A stretch of DNA of 64,000 nt, from NCBI RefSeq assembly GCF_029531655.1, contig NZ_JANRMI010000003.1:547230-611229 (forward strand). The letters run 5' to 3'. The number at the start of each line of letters is the position of its first letter. The stretch's first letter is position 1. The position numbers and the translations under genes were made by a program. The notes under the pieces are model-generated. The model saw only the letters and a list, made by a program, of their open reading frames with translations. It was not told where the DNA came from and ran no database searches. This stretch comes from Bdellovibrio svalbardensis. GTDB taxonomy: Bacteria; Bdellovibrionota; Bdellovibrionia; Bdellovibrionales; Bdellovibrionaceae. Positions 53,693 to 62,359 of the stretch are shown here, one piece after another.

Positions 53693-54947
53693 TTCCTGGA
53701 GGAAGGAAGAACACCCCGGTTTGGTACATCATCTCGATAATGGATTGCGATGTTTTGCGCAGATCGCGGCCTTGTGGAGCTCCGTTGTCGACGATGAACA
53801 AGCCATCATTACTGGCCGCTATATAAGTATGACCGGGAGAAACGCCGGAACCATTCATCAATATTGCACCTGTCATTGGTTTGTAGACCGTCGAGTCCCA
53901 AGGAATCCAACCCGCTTTGTAAAGGGCATTAGAGAAATTCACCACGGCTGCCGTATTCGACCAAATCAGTTGATTGCCGTTTGCTGAATTGAAATCATCA
54001 CTCACGCGATATCCAGCACGTTGATAGGCTTCTCGCAAAATTTCAGATTGAAACTCAGCACAAGGGACATTCGAAAAGCCATGACGAACAGCTGTTTGCG
54101 TGACTGCGATAGACCACGCTCCATTCGTCGCAATGACACCCGTTTTTTCATAATCCAAAGACCATTTCTTTGCTATGGCGGAATCAATCATCAAATAAGA
54201 CTTCGGCGTTGCAACCGTGCGATCCACGGTTTTTTTTAGTTCGGCATAAATTTTCTGCCATTTCTGAGAATCAGCAGCTGACAAAGACTGAACACTCACA
54301 CCCTTGTTGATGCGTGCTGAAAACCTTTTGGTGGCAGATTTAGTATAGCTGAACTTAGGCTTCCCACTGGCGCTGTAGTTCTTCAGAAACCCTGCACCAG
54401 GACTTGCCGCCGTGAGCACCGCGAAGTTGCCAGAAACCCCCTGAATGTTTCCGACAACTGATGCAAAGATAAAAAGACCCCCGGAAACTTTATTCAACTG
54501 ATCAATTTTTGTCGGCGGAAACTGCGCCTGAAATTGCGAAGGAACTGAAACAACTTTTATTGGATAGATGAAACCCGTACTTGAGCGAACCAAGGATCCA
54601 TTCGAGTCGCGGTAATCTAAATTTTTTGTAGAGTAGTCATTAGGAACCTCAATCTCAGCCCCTGCCGGGATTTCGGCTTTATTCTCAAGCACTCCGGCAG
54701 CTTCAAAACGAACTGTCATCGCTTGATTTAAAACCATCTTTTGCGAATAAACAGGAGCTTCCGACGCCCCAGTATTTCCAGTGTCTGGCAGTTGAGAACT
54801 CGGAGTCTGTGGGTTGGGCGTTACCACAGAAGCAGACTCGTTGCCTGATTCATCAATCGCGGAAAGACTGTTCCCCGGGCCACAGGCCGCTACCGCAAGA
54901 GACATACACGTCATTAAAAAATACTGCGTGATTTTTGTAGCAACCAT
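53673..54947 (-). CDS. lipoprotein with NlpC/P60-like cysteine peptidase domain
   Basis: 424 residues. The N-terminus has a lipobox VAAC near residue 22 and a Ser/Pro/Thr-rich linker. A middle region (about 100-250) has no recognised family. The C-terminal part has Cys in NVPCAEFQSEILREAY and His in SPGHTYIAASNDG followed by VDNG, in the order Cys-His-polar of NlpC/P60 or CHAP amidases. A role in cleaving murein peptides would fit. The family call is by motif order and not certain. Confidence 0.7.
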   Translation of the reverse strand: MVATKITQYFLMTCMSLAVAACGPGNSLSAIDESGNESASVVTPNPQTPSSQLPDTGNTGASEAPVYSQKMVLNQAMTVRFEAAGVLENKAEIPAGAEIEVPNDYSTKNLDYRDSNGSLVRSSTGFIYPIKVVSVPSQFQAQFPPTKIDQLNKVSGGLFIFASVVGNIQGVSGNFAVLTAASPGAGFLKNYSASGKPKFSYTKSATKRFSARINKGVSVQSLSAADSQKWQKIYAELKKTVDRTVATPKSYLMIDSAIAKKWSLDYEKTGVIATNGAWSIAVTQTAVRHGFSNVPCAEFQSEILREAYQRAGYRVSDDFNSANGNQLIWSNTAAVVNFSNALYKAGWIPWDSTVYKPMTGAILMNGSGVSPGHTYIAASNDGLFIVDNGAPQGRDLRKTSQSIIEMMYQTGVFFLPPGINPPVW

Positions 54948-55053
54948 AGAGAACCTCCGACTAAGAAAGTTTTCGGTTGGCTCACATATGAAATTTAATA
55001 TTTTTTAGAATGTAAAAGTCCTGATCGGCAATGTCTTTCGAACTGTCGGCATT

Positions 55054-55329
55054 CTAGGCAATACGTTTTATCAAATGATAGCCAAATCGTGTGCGAACCG
55101 GCTTTTGTGAGGTCTCTCCAGTTTTCAATGCCAAGGCGGCGTCTGCAAAATCCTCATCAAGACGTGAAGGACTGATCTCCCCAAGATCTCCACCTGCTTT
55201 TGCAGAGGGACATTTTGAGTATTTCATTGCCAAGTCTTCAAAAGACTTTCCTTCAGACAGTGCGCGAAGCAAATCTTGCGCTTCAAATTCTTTTTCCACC
55301 AGAATGTGGCTGACCTTAATTTTGTTCAT
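55054..55329 (-). CDS. parvulin-type peptidyl-prolyl cis-trans isomerase
   Basis: 91 residues forming one parvulin domain: VSHILVEKEFEAQDLL, FEDLAMKYSKCPSAKAGGDLGE and VRTRFGYHLIKRI. No signal peptide, so it is cytoplasmic, like E. coli PpiC. The ATG is chosen over a TTG six codons upstream. Monocistronic. Confidence 0.92.
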   Translation of the reverse strand: MNKIKVSHILVEKEFEAQDLLRALSEGKSFEDLAMKYSKCPSAKAGGDLGEISPSRLDEDFADAALALKTGETSQKPVRTRFGYHLIKRIA

Positions 55330-55504
55330 GGGCGGAAGCTTATTCAAAGCTGAAGAATTACGCCACCTCTTTGTGAAAAAGATGCCGCTAAGGAGCCCAA
55401 ACTAACAATCATTTAACGCCACGTTCATTGTTAATTCACATACTTTCTCTGGGAGTAGTTCCCGTTTATACTCAAGCTTCAAAATTCTCAAAAGAGAGGT
55501 TTCC

Positions 55505-56551
55505 ATGTTTAAAACAAAAGGCTTTGCCGCTCCGGCACCGAAGGCACCCCTTGCACCCTTCCAATTCGAACGTCGCGAACTTCGAGACAACGACGTTCAT
55601 ATCGAAATTCAATATTGCGGCGTTTGTCACTCAGACGTTCATCAAGTGCGTGATGAGTGGGGTCACGGGGCCTTTCCGATGGTTCCTGGCCACGAGATTG
55701 TTGGCAAAGTTCTTGCCGTTGGCCCAAAAGTAAAAAAATTCAAAGTCGGCGACCTCGCGGGAGTTGGCTGCATGGTGGATTCTTGCTTAGAGTGTCGCTC
55801 TTGCAAAGAGGGTCTTGAGCAGTATTGTGAGAACGGCTTTGTTGGCACCTACAACAGCAAAGAAAAAGATGGCAAGACTCCAACTTACGGAGGCTACTCT
55901 GATTCAATTGTGACGCGAGAAGAATTCTGTCTAAAGATTTCTCCAAAACTAAACTTAGCGGCAGTCGCTCCTCTACTTTGCGCAGGCATCACAACTTATT
56001 CTCCTCTTAGACATTGGAAAGTTTCCAAAGGACAGAAAGTTGGCGTTGTGGGGTTGGGTGGCTTGGGTCATATGGCCGTCAAGCTGGCAAACGCCATGGG
56101 CGCGAACGTTGTGGTCTTCACTACTTCAGCTTCCAAAGTCGAAGATGCAAAACGTCTTGGCGCCCACGAAGTTGTGATCTCAAAGAATCTTGAGCAGATG
56201 AAAACTCACGCAAACAGTTTTGATTTCATTATCGACACTGTTTCAGCCCCTCATGATTACAATCTTTATATCAGCCTTCTTCACAGAGACGGCAATATGG
56301 TTTTGGTTGGCCTTCCAGACAAGCCGCCAGAGCTTTATGCAGGTAATTTGATCATGGGTCGCCGCAAATTAGGTGGATCTTTGATTGGCGGAATTGCCGA
56401 GACCCAAGAAATGTTGGATTTCTGCGCTGAACACAATATTGTTTCAGACATTGAAATGATTCCAATTCAAAAAATTAATGAGGCCTACGAGCGCATGATC
56501 AAGAGCGACGTTAAATATCGCTTCGTTATCGATATGAAGTCTTTGGCCTAG
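55505..56551 (+). CDS. zinc-dependent NAD(P) alcohol dehydrogenase (YahK/CAD-like)
   Basis: 348 residues preceded by GAGAGG. Catalytic zinc ligands are Cys in CGVCHSDVH, GHE in VPGHEIVG and a later Cys in LLCAGIT; the structural zinc site is the four Cys of CLECRSCKEGLEQYC. The Rossmann motif is VGLGGLGHMAVK. It reduces aldehydes to alcohols with NADPH. A GC hairpin follows eight bases after the stop. Confidence 0.94.
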   Translation: MFKTKGFAAPAPKAPLAPFQFERRELRDNDVHIEIQYCGVCHSDVHQVRDEWGHGAFPMVPGHEIVGKVLAVGPKVKKFKVGDLAGVGCMVDSCLECRSCKEGLEQYCENGFVGTYNSKEKDGKTPTYGGYSDSIVTREEFCLKISPKLNLAAVAPLLCAGITTYSPLRHWKVSKGQKVGVVGLGGLGHMAVKLANAMGANVVVFTTSASKVEDAKRLGAHEVVISKNLEQMKTHANSFDFIIDTVSAPHDYNLYISLLHRDGNMVLVGLPDKPPELYAGNLIMGRRKLGGSLIGGIAETQEMLDFCAEHNIVSDIEMIPIQKINEAYERMIKSDVKYRFVIDMKSLA

Positions 56552-56558
56552 CTTCAAG

Positions 56559-56578
56559 GCGGAGGCTTCCACCTCCGC
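56559..56578 (+). terminator. GC hairpin after the alcohol dehydrogenase gene
   Basis: GCGGAGG pairs with CCTCCGC around CTTCCA, seven bases after the stop. There is no T tract, so it is a weak or stabilising hairpin rather than a classical terminator. Confidence 0.5.
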
Positions 56579-56689
56579 TCTCAAATTGAATGTCAGGCAA
56601 CACATGTTTCCCTCGACTTTGAATTAAGAATGTCCAAAATCATGAATTTGGACTCTGAAAAATATGTCAACTGCTAGATTCTTAGGGAC

Positions 56690-57412
56690 ATGCAAGACTT
56701 CCATTACGATATTCTTCCGCTCCATCATGTTTGTGAAACTAAACGAGAGATCCTGAACTGCGTGTTCGAAATGTGGGAGCAGACATTTGGCTCTGTCGTT
56801 TCCCAAGCTGGCGGTCATCTTGATTTCTCTGATTTTTTTCGCTGTCATTCTGCGGGCGTCATTCGCTATAAAAGCGAAGTCGTTGGTTTCAATCTGTTTA
56901 CGGTCTTCGATCTCAATCTAACATCACACCTACGTCATCCATATGTAAACCATCTCGAAGAATCCACCGTGCAAATGCTGAAAGCCAAGAATTGCACACG
57001 CCTGATGACCATGGAGTATTTCACGGTGGCACTTTCATGGCGCCGAAAGTATCGCGACATTCCTTGGGCCGAGATTCTAACAGGCTTGGGTCTTCAATAC
57101 ATGGATCAATCACCGGCTCATGCGGTCTTGGGGACTCCAAGAATTGATTTAAAAGTCGATCAGATGTGTCGACGACTCGGGGCCTCTCTCATTCAGGAAC
57201 CCGTTCGAAAAATGAATTACGAATGCGCCGTCGTGTTGTTCGAAAAAGAACCCAAACGGCATTTTCAAAATCAGACCACCCACTTTTGGGTCAAAAGACT
57301 TTGGAAAGGTCATCTACGGGAAAAATTAAACTTCTTTGAATCCCAAGAACGCTCTGACATATATTCAAGTATGACCAGCATTAAAGCCGCCTTGGAAGAA
57401 GAGTCGGCCTAG
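56690..57412 (+). CDS. protein of unknown function, possibly acyltransferase-like
   Basis: 240 residues without signal peptide or membrane segment. The N-terminal part alternates helix and strand (EILNCVFEMWEQTFG, GVIRYKSEVVGFNLFTVFD) in a way that recalls GNAT-type acyltransferases, but no acyl-CoA loop is clear. A Trp/Arg-rich core (FTVALSWRRKYRDIPWAEIL) and basic C-terminal region follow. I do not recognise a family. It is convergent with the next gene, with one base between stops. Confidence 0.6.
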   Translation: MQDFHYDILPLHHVCETKREILNCVFEMWEQTFGSVVSQAGGHLDFSDFFRCHSAGVIRYKSEVVGFNLFTVFDLNLTSHLRHPYVNHLEESTVQMLKAKNCTRLMTMEYFTVALSWRRKYRDIPWAEILTGLGLQYMDQSPAHAVLGTPRIDLKVDQMCRRLGASLIQEPVRKMNYECAVVLFEKEPKRHFQNQTTHFWVKRLWKGHLREKLNFFESQERSDIYSSMTSIKAALEEESA

Positions 57413-57413
57413 A

Positions 57414-57803
57414 CTAAAACGTCATACGACATGAAAGCGAACGTTTGATTTTAGAATGAGGTTCCGAAATATCCACAGTGAACCAGCTGTAATCGTCCGA
57501 TTTGAAATCAAATTTATACTTGGCTTTGCTGGCGGTTTTTCCAGGCAGGAAGGTCACCCCATTCCACGGAAGAACAGAGGCTATTTGCCGACCGCCCCTG
57601 TCCCGAACCACTAAGATTTCTGATTTCTTTTTCTCAAGCAAAACAGAATGGTCTATCCCGTTTAAGACCGAAGCTTTCTTATTGCTCAGATCATTGTGCA
57701 CGCTCCAGTTTTGCAGCGATCCATCACAAAGAATTCGATCGAACGCCCAAGACTGAGACGAGAATAGAAGACCCATAATAATCAACGAAATACTCTTGGA
57801 CAT
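57414..57803 (-). CDS. exported protein of unknown function
   Basis: 129 residues from the ATG before a signal peptide (MSKSISLIIMGLLFSSQSWA|FD). The mature part is beta-rich with two Cys (near residues 25 and 126) that could form a disulphide and a Lys/Asp-rich middle. No family recognised. Alternative start 11 codons upstream is less likely. Confidence 0.65.
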   Translation of the reverse strand: MSKSISLIIMGLLFSSQSWAFDRILCDGSLQNWSVHNDLSNKKASVLNGIDHSVLLEKKKSEILVVRDRGGRQIASVLPWNGVTFLPGKTASKAKYKFDFKSDDYSWFTVDISEPHSKIKRSLSCRMTF

Positions 57804-57881
57804 AGGGCTCTTATCGGAACTAAACCTCCGAGGCAAAACGGATCTTGGTCCAGTTCATCTTCATTCTGCTTTTTCCGAAAA

Positions 57882-59657
57882 GTGAGGGTGGGCAAAATTG
57901 CTTCTATTTGCATATTTATTTCTTGTTTTGTCTTCTTGGCACAAGCCCAGGAAGAGCCGAACAGTCCCACCTCCCCCGCAACCTCTTCGCTTTCCTCCAC
58001 AGGTGAAGCTGCAAAAAAGTTCTTAAGCTATCTTCCCAACGGCGAAACTCGGAAAGGGCTTGAAGAGTACGTCTCCATCATTGGCGCGGAAAAGTTCAAA
58101 GGCGATGGGTCCTTGGTCATGGCCAACACCGGTATGGCTGCTTACTTCACTGAAAAGTTCACGGATCCCAAGAACTCTTGCGTCAGAGATGCTGCACGAT
58201 CTTTCTACGAGGACGTTGCCGAACAACTCAAATCCAAAACCCCTCAGCAACCAGGCTGTATCAATACCGGCGATGGAGTCTTCACAGAGGGCAAGGGAAG
58301 TGTTTATTCAAACACCAGTGCGTGCCCCAGCGCGGGTCGAGCAAACCTCCACAGCGTGGCAGGACAAGGCCCTTACAAGAATTTGCAACCAGGATGGCTT
58401 TGGCAGCTGGCTTTAAAACATTCTAAAGGCGATCCAAATTCAGCCATGTTTCTGATTGGCATGTGCGGGCACGATGATACATCTCAAGGCACCTACGCGT
58501 ATGAAGACAGTTCCCCGCAAGGTTTGGATGAACTCAGACAACAGTGCTTGTTCAATAAAAACATTAAGTCCAAACTTGATTCCGAGATCAAAGACCTTGC
58601 GAAGAACTACGACATCAATCAGGAAAAAATCTATTCATTGTCGGCACAATCCAACAAATACACTATGGAGATCAAAGCTCTCGAAAATCAGAAGTCTGTG
58701 CAAAGGCTTATGGATTGCCCCTCTGAATCTTCTGGATTTTATGCCCCGCAATCTTTAGGCACCACCGCTGATATTCCAGCGGGTATTAAGCAGGAAGTTC
58801 AAAAAATTCAGGGCGATATTGGTGGAGCTCAAAACATCCCGGCCAAGTACTATCATGTCTACGGTTCCGCCTTCATGGCTTGTCAGCTAATACAGCACGG
58901 CATGTCCCTTAAGAAAACAGAGCTTGTTCAGAAGCAGGCCGCTCGTCTTTATCGCGGAATTAGAATGTGCAGCTCAACGCAAGATTTTTCGAGTGAAATT
59001 AAAACCTTCGAAGCCGAGATGGCACCTCTCAGCAAGAAATATAAAATGACCGATCCTGTGAAGTTGGCTCTTGCCGTTGCCAAGCAGATTCGCACTGGAA
59101 AAATTAAATGCGACGGTGAAGGAGGATTCGAAAAAGCTCCCCCGGAATGTGGTTACATCTCAAACTACTCAATTCCGGCTTACCTTCTAACTTCTACAGA
59201 GTTCGAGATCAGCGACGAATCCATCGCCAAAAAAGTTGCGAATCGTTTTGCCAATGCAGATGCGGCGGCTCTCTATAAGAAATGGTACTTCGGCGGTGGC
59301 ACAGTTGCAGGAAACAAACTCCCTTGCTCTGACATCAGGGTTTGGGGTCCCAGCGATTTGCTGGAGCCGACTAAGTCATTCTTCGGCAAGCTCTCAAAAC
59401 CCGAGGGCTGGAGCAACGAACGCTTTAAAAAGGCGTCACAAAAGCTGGCCACCTGGGATGTCGACTTCAAGTGGACCATCGCACAGCATGAGGCCGGCGC
59501 TCAGTTCGCAGGACAAACTTGCAAAAAGCGCGAACCCAACGAGAAGCCATTGGCAGGAATTTGCCCGGGCGGACCTCCTGACGGAAAAACAAAGTGGTCC
59601 CCGTCTACTGGGGATCAACCGGATCATCACTCAAGCTCTACTGAGGGCATTCGCTAG
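57882..59657 (+). CDS. large secreted cysteine-rich protein of unknown function
   Basis: 591 residues with a GTG start; a second in-frame GTG lies two codons downstream. Signal peptide VGKIASICIFISCFVFLAQA. The mature protein has over a dozen cysteines, a helical segment around residues 230-275 (IKDLAKNYDINQEKIYSLS and on) and an extended C-terminal region ending in Gly/Pro/Ser. No family recognised. The cysteine count suggests several disulphides and an extracytoplasmic location. Confidence 0.7.
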   Translation: MRVGKIASICIFISCFVFLAQAQEEPNSPTSPATSSLSSTGEAAKKFLSYLPNGETRKGLEEYVSIIGAEKFKGDGSLVMANTGMAAYFTEKFTDPKNSCVRDAARSFYEDVAEQLKSKTPQQPGCINTGDGVFTEGKGSVYSNTSACPSAGRANLHSVAGQGPYKNLQPGWLWQLALKHSKGDPNSAMFLIGMCGHDDTSQGTYAYEDSSPQGLDELRQQCLFNKNIKSKLDSEIKDLAKNYDINQEKIYSLSAQSNKYTMEIKALENQKSVQRLMDCPSESSGFYAPQSLGTTADIPAGIKQEVQKIQGDIGGAQNIPAKYYHVYGSAFMACQLIQHGMSLKKTELVQKQAARLYRGIRMCSSTQDFSSEIKTFEAEMAPLSKKYKMTDPVKLALAVAKQIRTGKIKCDGEGGFEKAPPECGYISNYSIPAYLLTSTEFEISDESIAKKVANRFANADAAALYKKWYFGGGTVAGNKLPCSDIRVWGPSDLLEPTKSFFGKLSKPEGWSNERFKKASQKLATWDVDFKWTIAQHEAGAQFAGQTCKKREPNEKPLAGICPGGPPDGKTKWSPSTGDQPDHHSSSTEGIR

Positions 59658-59796
59658 TTTTCTCAGTTTTTCATAGGGAAATCTCAATTTGAGACAGCGC
59701 CTTCCGCTCGTTGTAGGCTTTAGCTGTTCCATAAAGTTACCGAAAAACACTCTGTATACTTTTACCTGAACATACTGGGACTTTGAGGATTAACTT

Positions 59797-60663
59797 ATGG
59801 CAACGCAGTACTTCCTATCAACTGGAAAACAAAAGATCGGTCCACTATCCGAAAGAGCAGTCCAAGATGGTGTCCGCTCTGGAAAAATTCAACTCTTCGA
59901 TATGATTTTGAATGCGCAGACCAACGAGTGGGTCATGCTGATGCAACATCCAGACTTCTCAGACCTGGAGAATGGCTCTGACGACTCATTAAACGAAGAG
60001 AGAAGCCAGAAAGAAAGTCACGCAGCCGTTGGCCTGATTTCAGATTCCATTGACGAAGACACTCGAGGGATTTCCTTCCTCACACCTGACAACATCCCCA
60101 TTTTGACGCCGGTTTATTGGTACGAAAAAGACAACGCTCACAAACGTTTGAAATACCTAGAAGTGCTATCCATGATTCATTCCCAGAAGCTTTCAGAGCA
60201 AAGCCTGATTTCAAAAAATCCTACAGGACCTTGGCGAAAGCTGGTGGACTGGGAGGATTTTTCTCCGGCTTCCCTTGAAAACTACAAACAAGTTTCCAAA
60301 GACAATCTTCCGGATATCAATATCCGCAGAAAATTCCCGCGCTTTGAGTGTGGAAAAGTATTCGTCGTTCTTTCCAAGGGAAAGGGCTATCAGGCTTTCT
60401 GCCCGGATATTTCAAAATCAGGACTGGCTTTCATTGTGCGCTCGCCAAAAGCGGATCTCAATGATCCCATCGTCATTAAATTCAATGACTCACTGACTGG
60501 CAATAAGTTCGATGCGAAGGGCGTGGTCGTTTCAGTTCGCAAAGTCCGACTCCCCGGCTCAGAGAGTATTTATATCCGCTACGGAGTTCGCTTCACCCAT
60601 CTCTCTGAATCGGGTCGAGATTTCATCTTGGCTGCCGCTGCCTCCGACAAACAAGCTGCTTAA
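59797..60663 (+). CDS. GYF_2 and PilZ domain protein
   Basis: 288 residues. The N-terminal 60 residues (YFLSTGKQKIGPLSERAV, then NEWVML) fit a GYF_2-like domain. The C-terminal PilZ domain has the cyclic di-GMP motif RRKFPRF at about residue 179 followed by DISKSGLAF, with the conserved D-x-S-x-x-G. It probably binds c-di-GMP and passes the signal to a protein partner through the N-terminal domain. No other gene is in the operon; a terminator follows. Confidence 0.9.
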   Translation: MATQYFLSTGKQKIGPLSERAVQDGVRSGKIQLFDMILNAQTNEWVMLMQHPDFSDLENGSDDSLNEERSQKESHAAVGLISDSIDEDTRGISFLTPDNIPILTPVYWYEKDNAHKRLKYLEVLSMIHSQKLSEQSLISKNPTGPWRKLVDWEDFSPASLENYKQVSKDNLPDINIRRKFPRFECGKVFVVLSKGKGYQAFCPDISKSGLAFIVRSPKADLNDPIVIKFNDSLTGNKFDAKGVVVSVRKVRLPGSESIYIRYGVRFTHLSESGRDFILAAAASDKQAA

Positions 60664-60670
60664 ACAAGAA

Positions 60671-60703
60671 ATCCGTAGATCTTAAAAATCTACGGATTAT
60701 TTT
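60671..60703 (+). terminator. rho-independent terminator after the PilZ gene
   Basis: ATCCGTAGAT pairs with ATCTACGGAT around CTTAAAA, followed by TATTTT. It lies seven bases after the stop of the PilZ-domain gene. Confidence 0.85.
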
Positions 60704-60723
60704 CTTCCAATTTATGCTGGATC

Positions 60724-61254
60724 TTATTTTTGTACTTTATGAAGATTGTAGATCACTTGGAAAGTCACTGCTTTGCCGATGGCATTGTCGGCCAAAACGA
60801 TCCTCAGGTCATCGCCACTTCTTACAATCTTTTGCACTGTTAGGTCTTTGATTTTTCTTTTACCGTTTTTGCAAGCAGGTGCATGCACAACACCTGAGTA
60901 GGCTCCAGCCTGTTCCGTTTTAACTTCAATCAAACGCGCCTCATTAGGGCAAGCCTGCACATCGATGTTTTCAAAAACGAATGAGTCAAAGCCCTTTGCC
61001 TTGCTCACATCTTTTGAAAACATATAAGGGATCTGCCCCTGCGCATTCAATTCATCAAGGAATGAGATTTGGATTTTATATTCTTGCGAGGTATGCGCTT
61101 TGTGAGGACCCAACGGACTCCAATTAAAGACGTCAAAATGGAAGCTTCCTTCCCAGTTCGTAGAGCGCAAATCATTAAAAAGCGCCTCTGCTGGCTGGGC
61201 CTGAGCCGTCACCGATAAAGCGAAGAAAAACAGGATCGACAAAATCTTACGCAT
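60724..61254 (-). CDS. exported protein of unknown function
   Basis: 176 residues from the ATG after GGAGG; the upstream 11-residue extension is rejected. Signal peptide MRKILSILFFFALSVTAQA. The mature part is beta-rich with two cysteines about 39 residues apart (VQACPNEARL and HAPACKNGKR), which could pair. No family recognised. It converges with the PilZ-domain gene across the terminator. Confidence 0.7.
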   Translation of the reverse strand: MRKILSILFFFALSVTAQAQPAEALFNDLRSTNWEGSFHFDVFNWSPLGPHKAHTSQEYKIQISFLDELNAQGQIPYMFSKDVSKAKGFDSFVFENIDVQACPNEARLIEVKTEQAGAYSGVVHAPACKNGKRKIKDLTVQKIVRSGDDLRIVLADNAIGKAVTFQVIYNLHKVQK

Positions 61255-61364
61255 TGGAAACCTCCGTATATACGAGGTCTTTTGCAATTACGAATCCCCA
61301 GCCAAAATAAACCTATCTGAATAGAGGTCTACCACGCTGTCGAAGTTTTGATCAGAGGCCAACT

Positions 61365-62279
61365 CTAGGTATCTTTCAAGAGACTTTTCAGCTGAGTCTG
61401 CCACTGCTTAAATAGACGCTGGCTGATCTTGTCAGAGCGAACCGAGAGGTAAATCTTGGCTTCGGTAAGCTCTAGACCCCGAACTTTAAGATTTCTAATA
61501 AACCCCGCAGCTTCATATTTTTTGGCAATAATATTTGGAATCAGAGCCACATTATTCGAGTGTTGAACAATCTCAACAGCGGTCAGAGCCGTCTGCATTT
61601 CGTGTCCCATAATTCGCTCATTGCGGGGAATAGGTAAATTGTCCGTAGCTTGTGCGATCGCCCGGCCATTCCAGTAAGCTGAACGTGCAAATGGATATTT
61701 CAGAAGCTCATCCGTCGAGATCGTTCCCTTTAGGGGATGATTCTTCCCTACATACAAATCCCAACTCATGGAGCCCACCTCTGCGGCCGCCCAAGTCTGA
61801 GGCCACTTGATTTCTTCCAGGTGCAGAGCCACATCCAAAACACCTTCCGTCGCTGTCTGGCGCAATTCTTCAGGGGAAAGATCCATAAACCGCAACAAGG
61901 CCTTTGCCCCTGCAGCCTCAAGACTTTCAATCATCGCACCAGCAAAGAAGACGTTCATAAAGCCACGGCCGCCCACGGTGTAAATTGCCGGTGGCGCTAA
62001 AAATTGAGATTTTCTGGGAATGAAATCTTCTGATTTTTTCAGCAGCTCCTTGGCCTGATGGCTCACATAAGAACCCTCAGCCGTCAGAATGTAGCCGTGA
62101 GAAGATGTTTTGATAATCTCAAACTGCAGTTGATGCCGAACAGATTGAAGAACTTTGGTTAAACGTGGGGGCTCAATGTCGAGGGAGCGGGCAAGGGATC
62201 TTAAGGATTTATGCTCTGGCAGCTCAGCAAGAAGTGACAGATCAAAAAAAGAAATTTTTGTAAGACGCTTGTCCATCAT
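61365..62279 (-). CDS. LysR-family transcriptional regulator
   Basis: 304 residues. The N-terminal helix-turn-helix is visible (SLLAELPEHKSLRSLARSL then PRLTKVLQSVRHQLQ) though divergent from the classical LysR start. The substrate-binding domain has VGGRGFMNVFFAG, LRFMDLSPEELRQ and VALIPNIIAKKYEAAGF. LysR proteins bind DNA near their own promoter and respond to a small effector. The target genes are not obvious: the neighbouring lipocalin-FAS1 gene lies upstream on the same strand. Confidence 0.85.
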   Translation of the reverse strand: MMDKRLTKISFFDLSLLAELPEHKSLRSLARSLDIEPPRLTKVLQSVRHQLQFEIIKTSSHGYILTAEGSYVSHQAKELLKKSEDFIPRKSQFLAPPAIYTVGGRGFMNVFFAGAMIESLEAAGAKALLRFMDLSPEELRQTATEGVLDVALHLEEIKWPQTWAAAEVGSMSWDLYVGKNHPLKGTISTDELLKYPFARSAYWNGRAIAQATDNLPIPRNERIMGHEMQTALTAVEIVQHSNNVALIPNIIAKKYEAAGFIRNLKVRGLELTEAKIYLSVRSDKISQRLFKQWQTQLKSLLKDT

Positions 62280-62316
62280 TGAAGCCTCGGCCTTTTCAAA
62301 TCAACAAACAAAGACA

Positions 62317-62355
62317 TTTAGACTGCGAGCAGGAGGAGATTGCTCGCAGTCTAAA
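62317..62355. terminator. strong hairpin between the lipocalin-FAS1 and LysR genes
   Basis: TTTAGACTGCGAGCA and its perfect 15-base complement flank a nine-base loop, starting five bases after the lipocalin-FAS1 stop. The T-rich side is on the plus strand; on the minus strand only a moderate T content follows. It probably separates the lipocalin-FAS1 transcript from the LysR gene. Confidence 0.75.
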
Positions 62356-62359
62356 TTTT

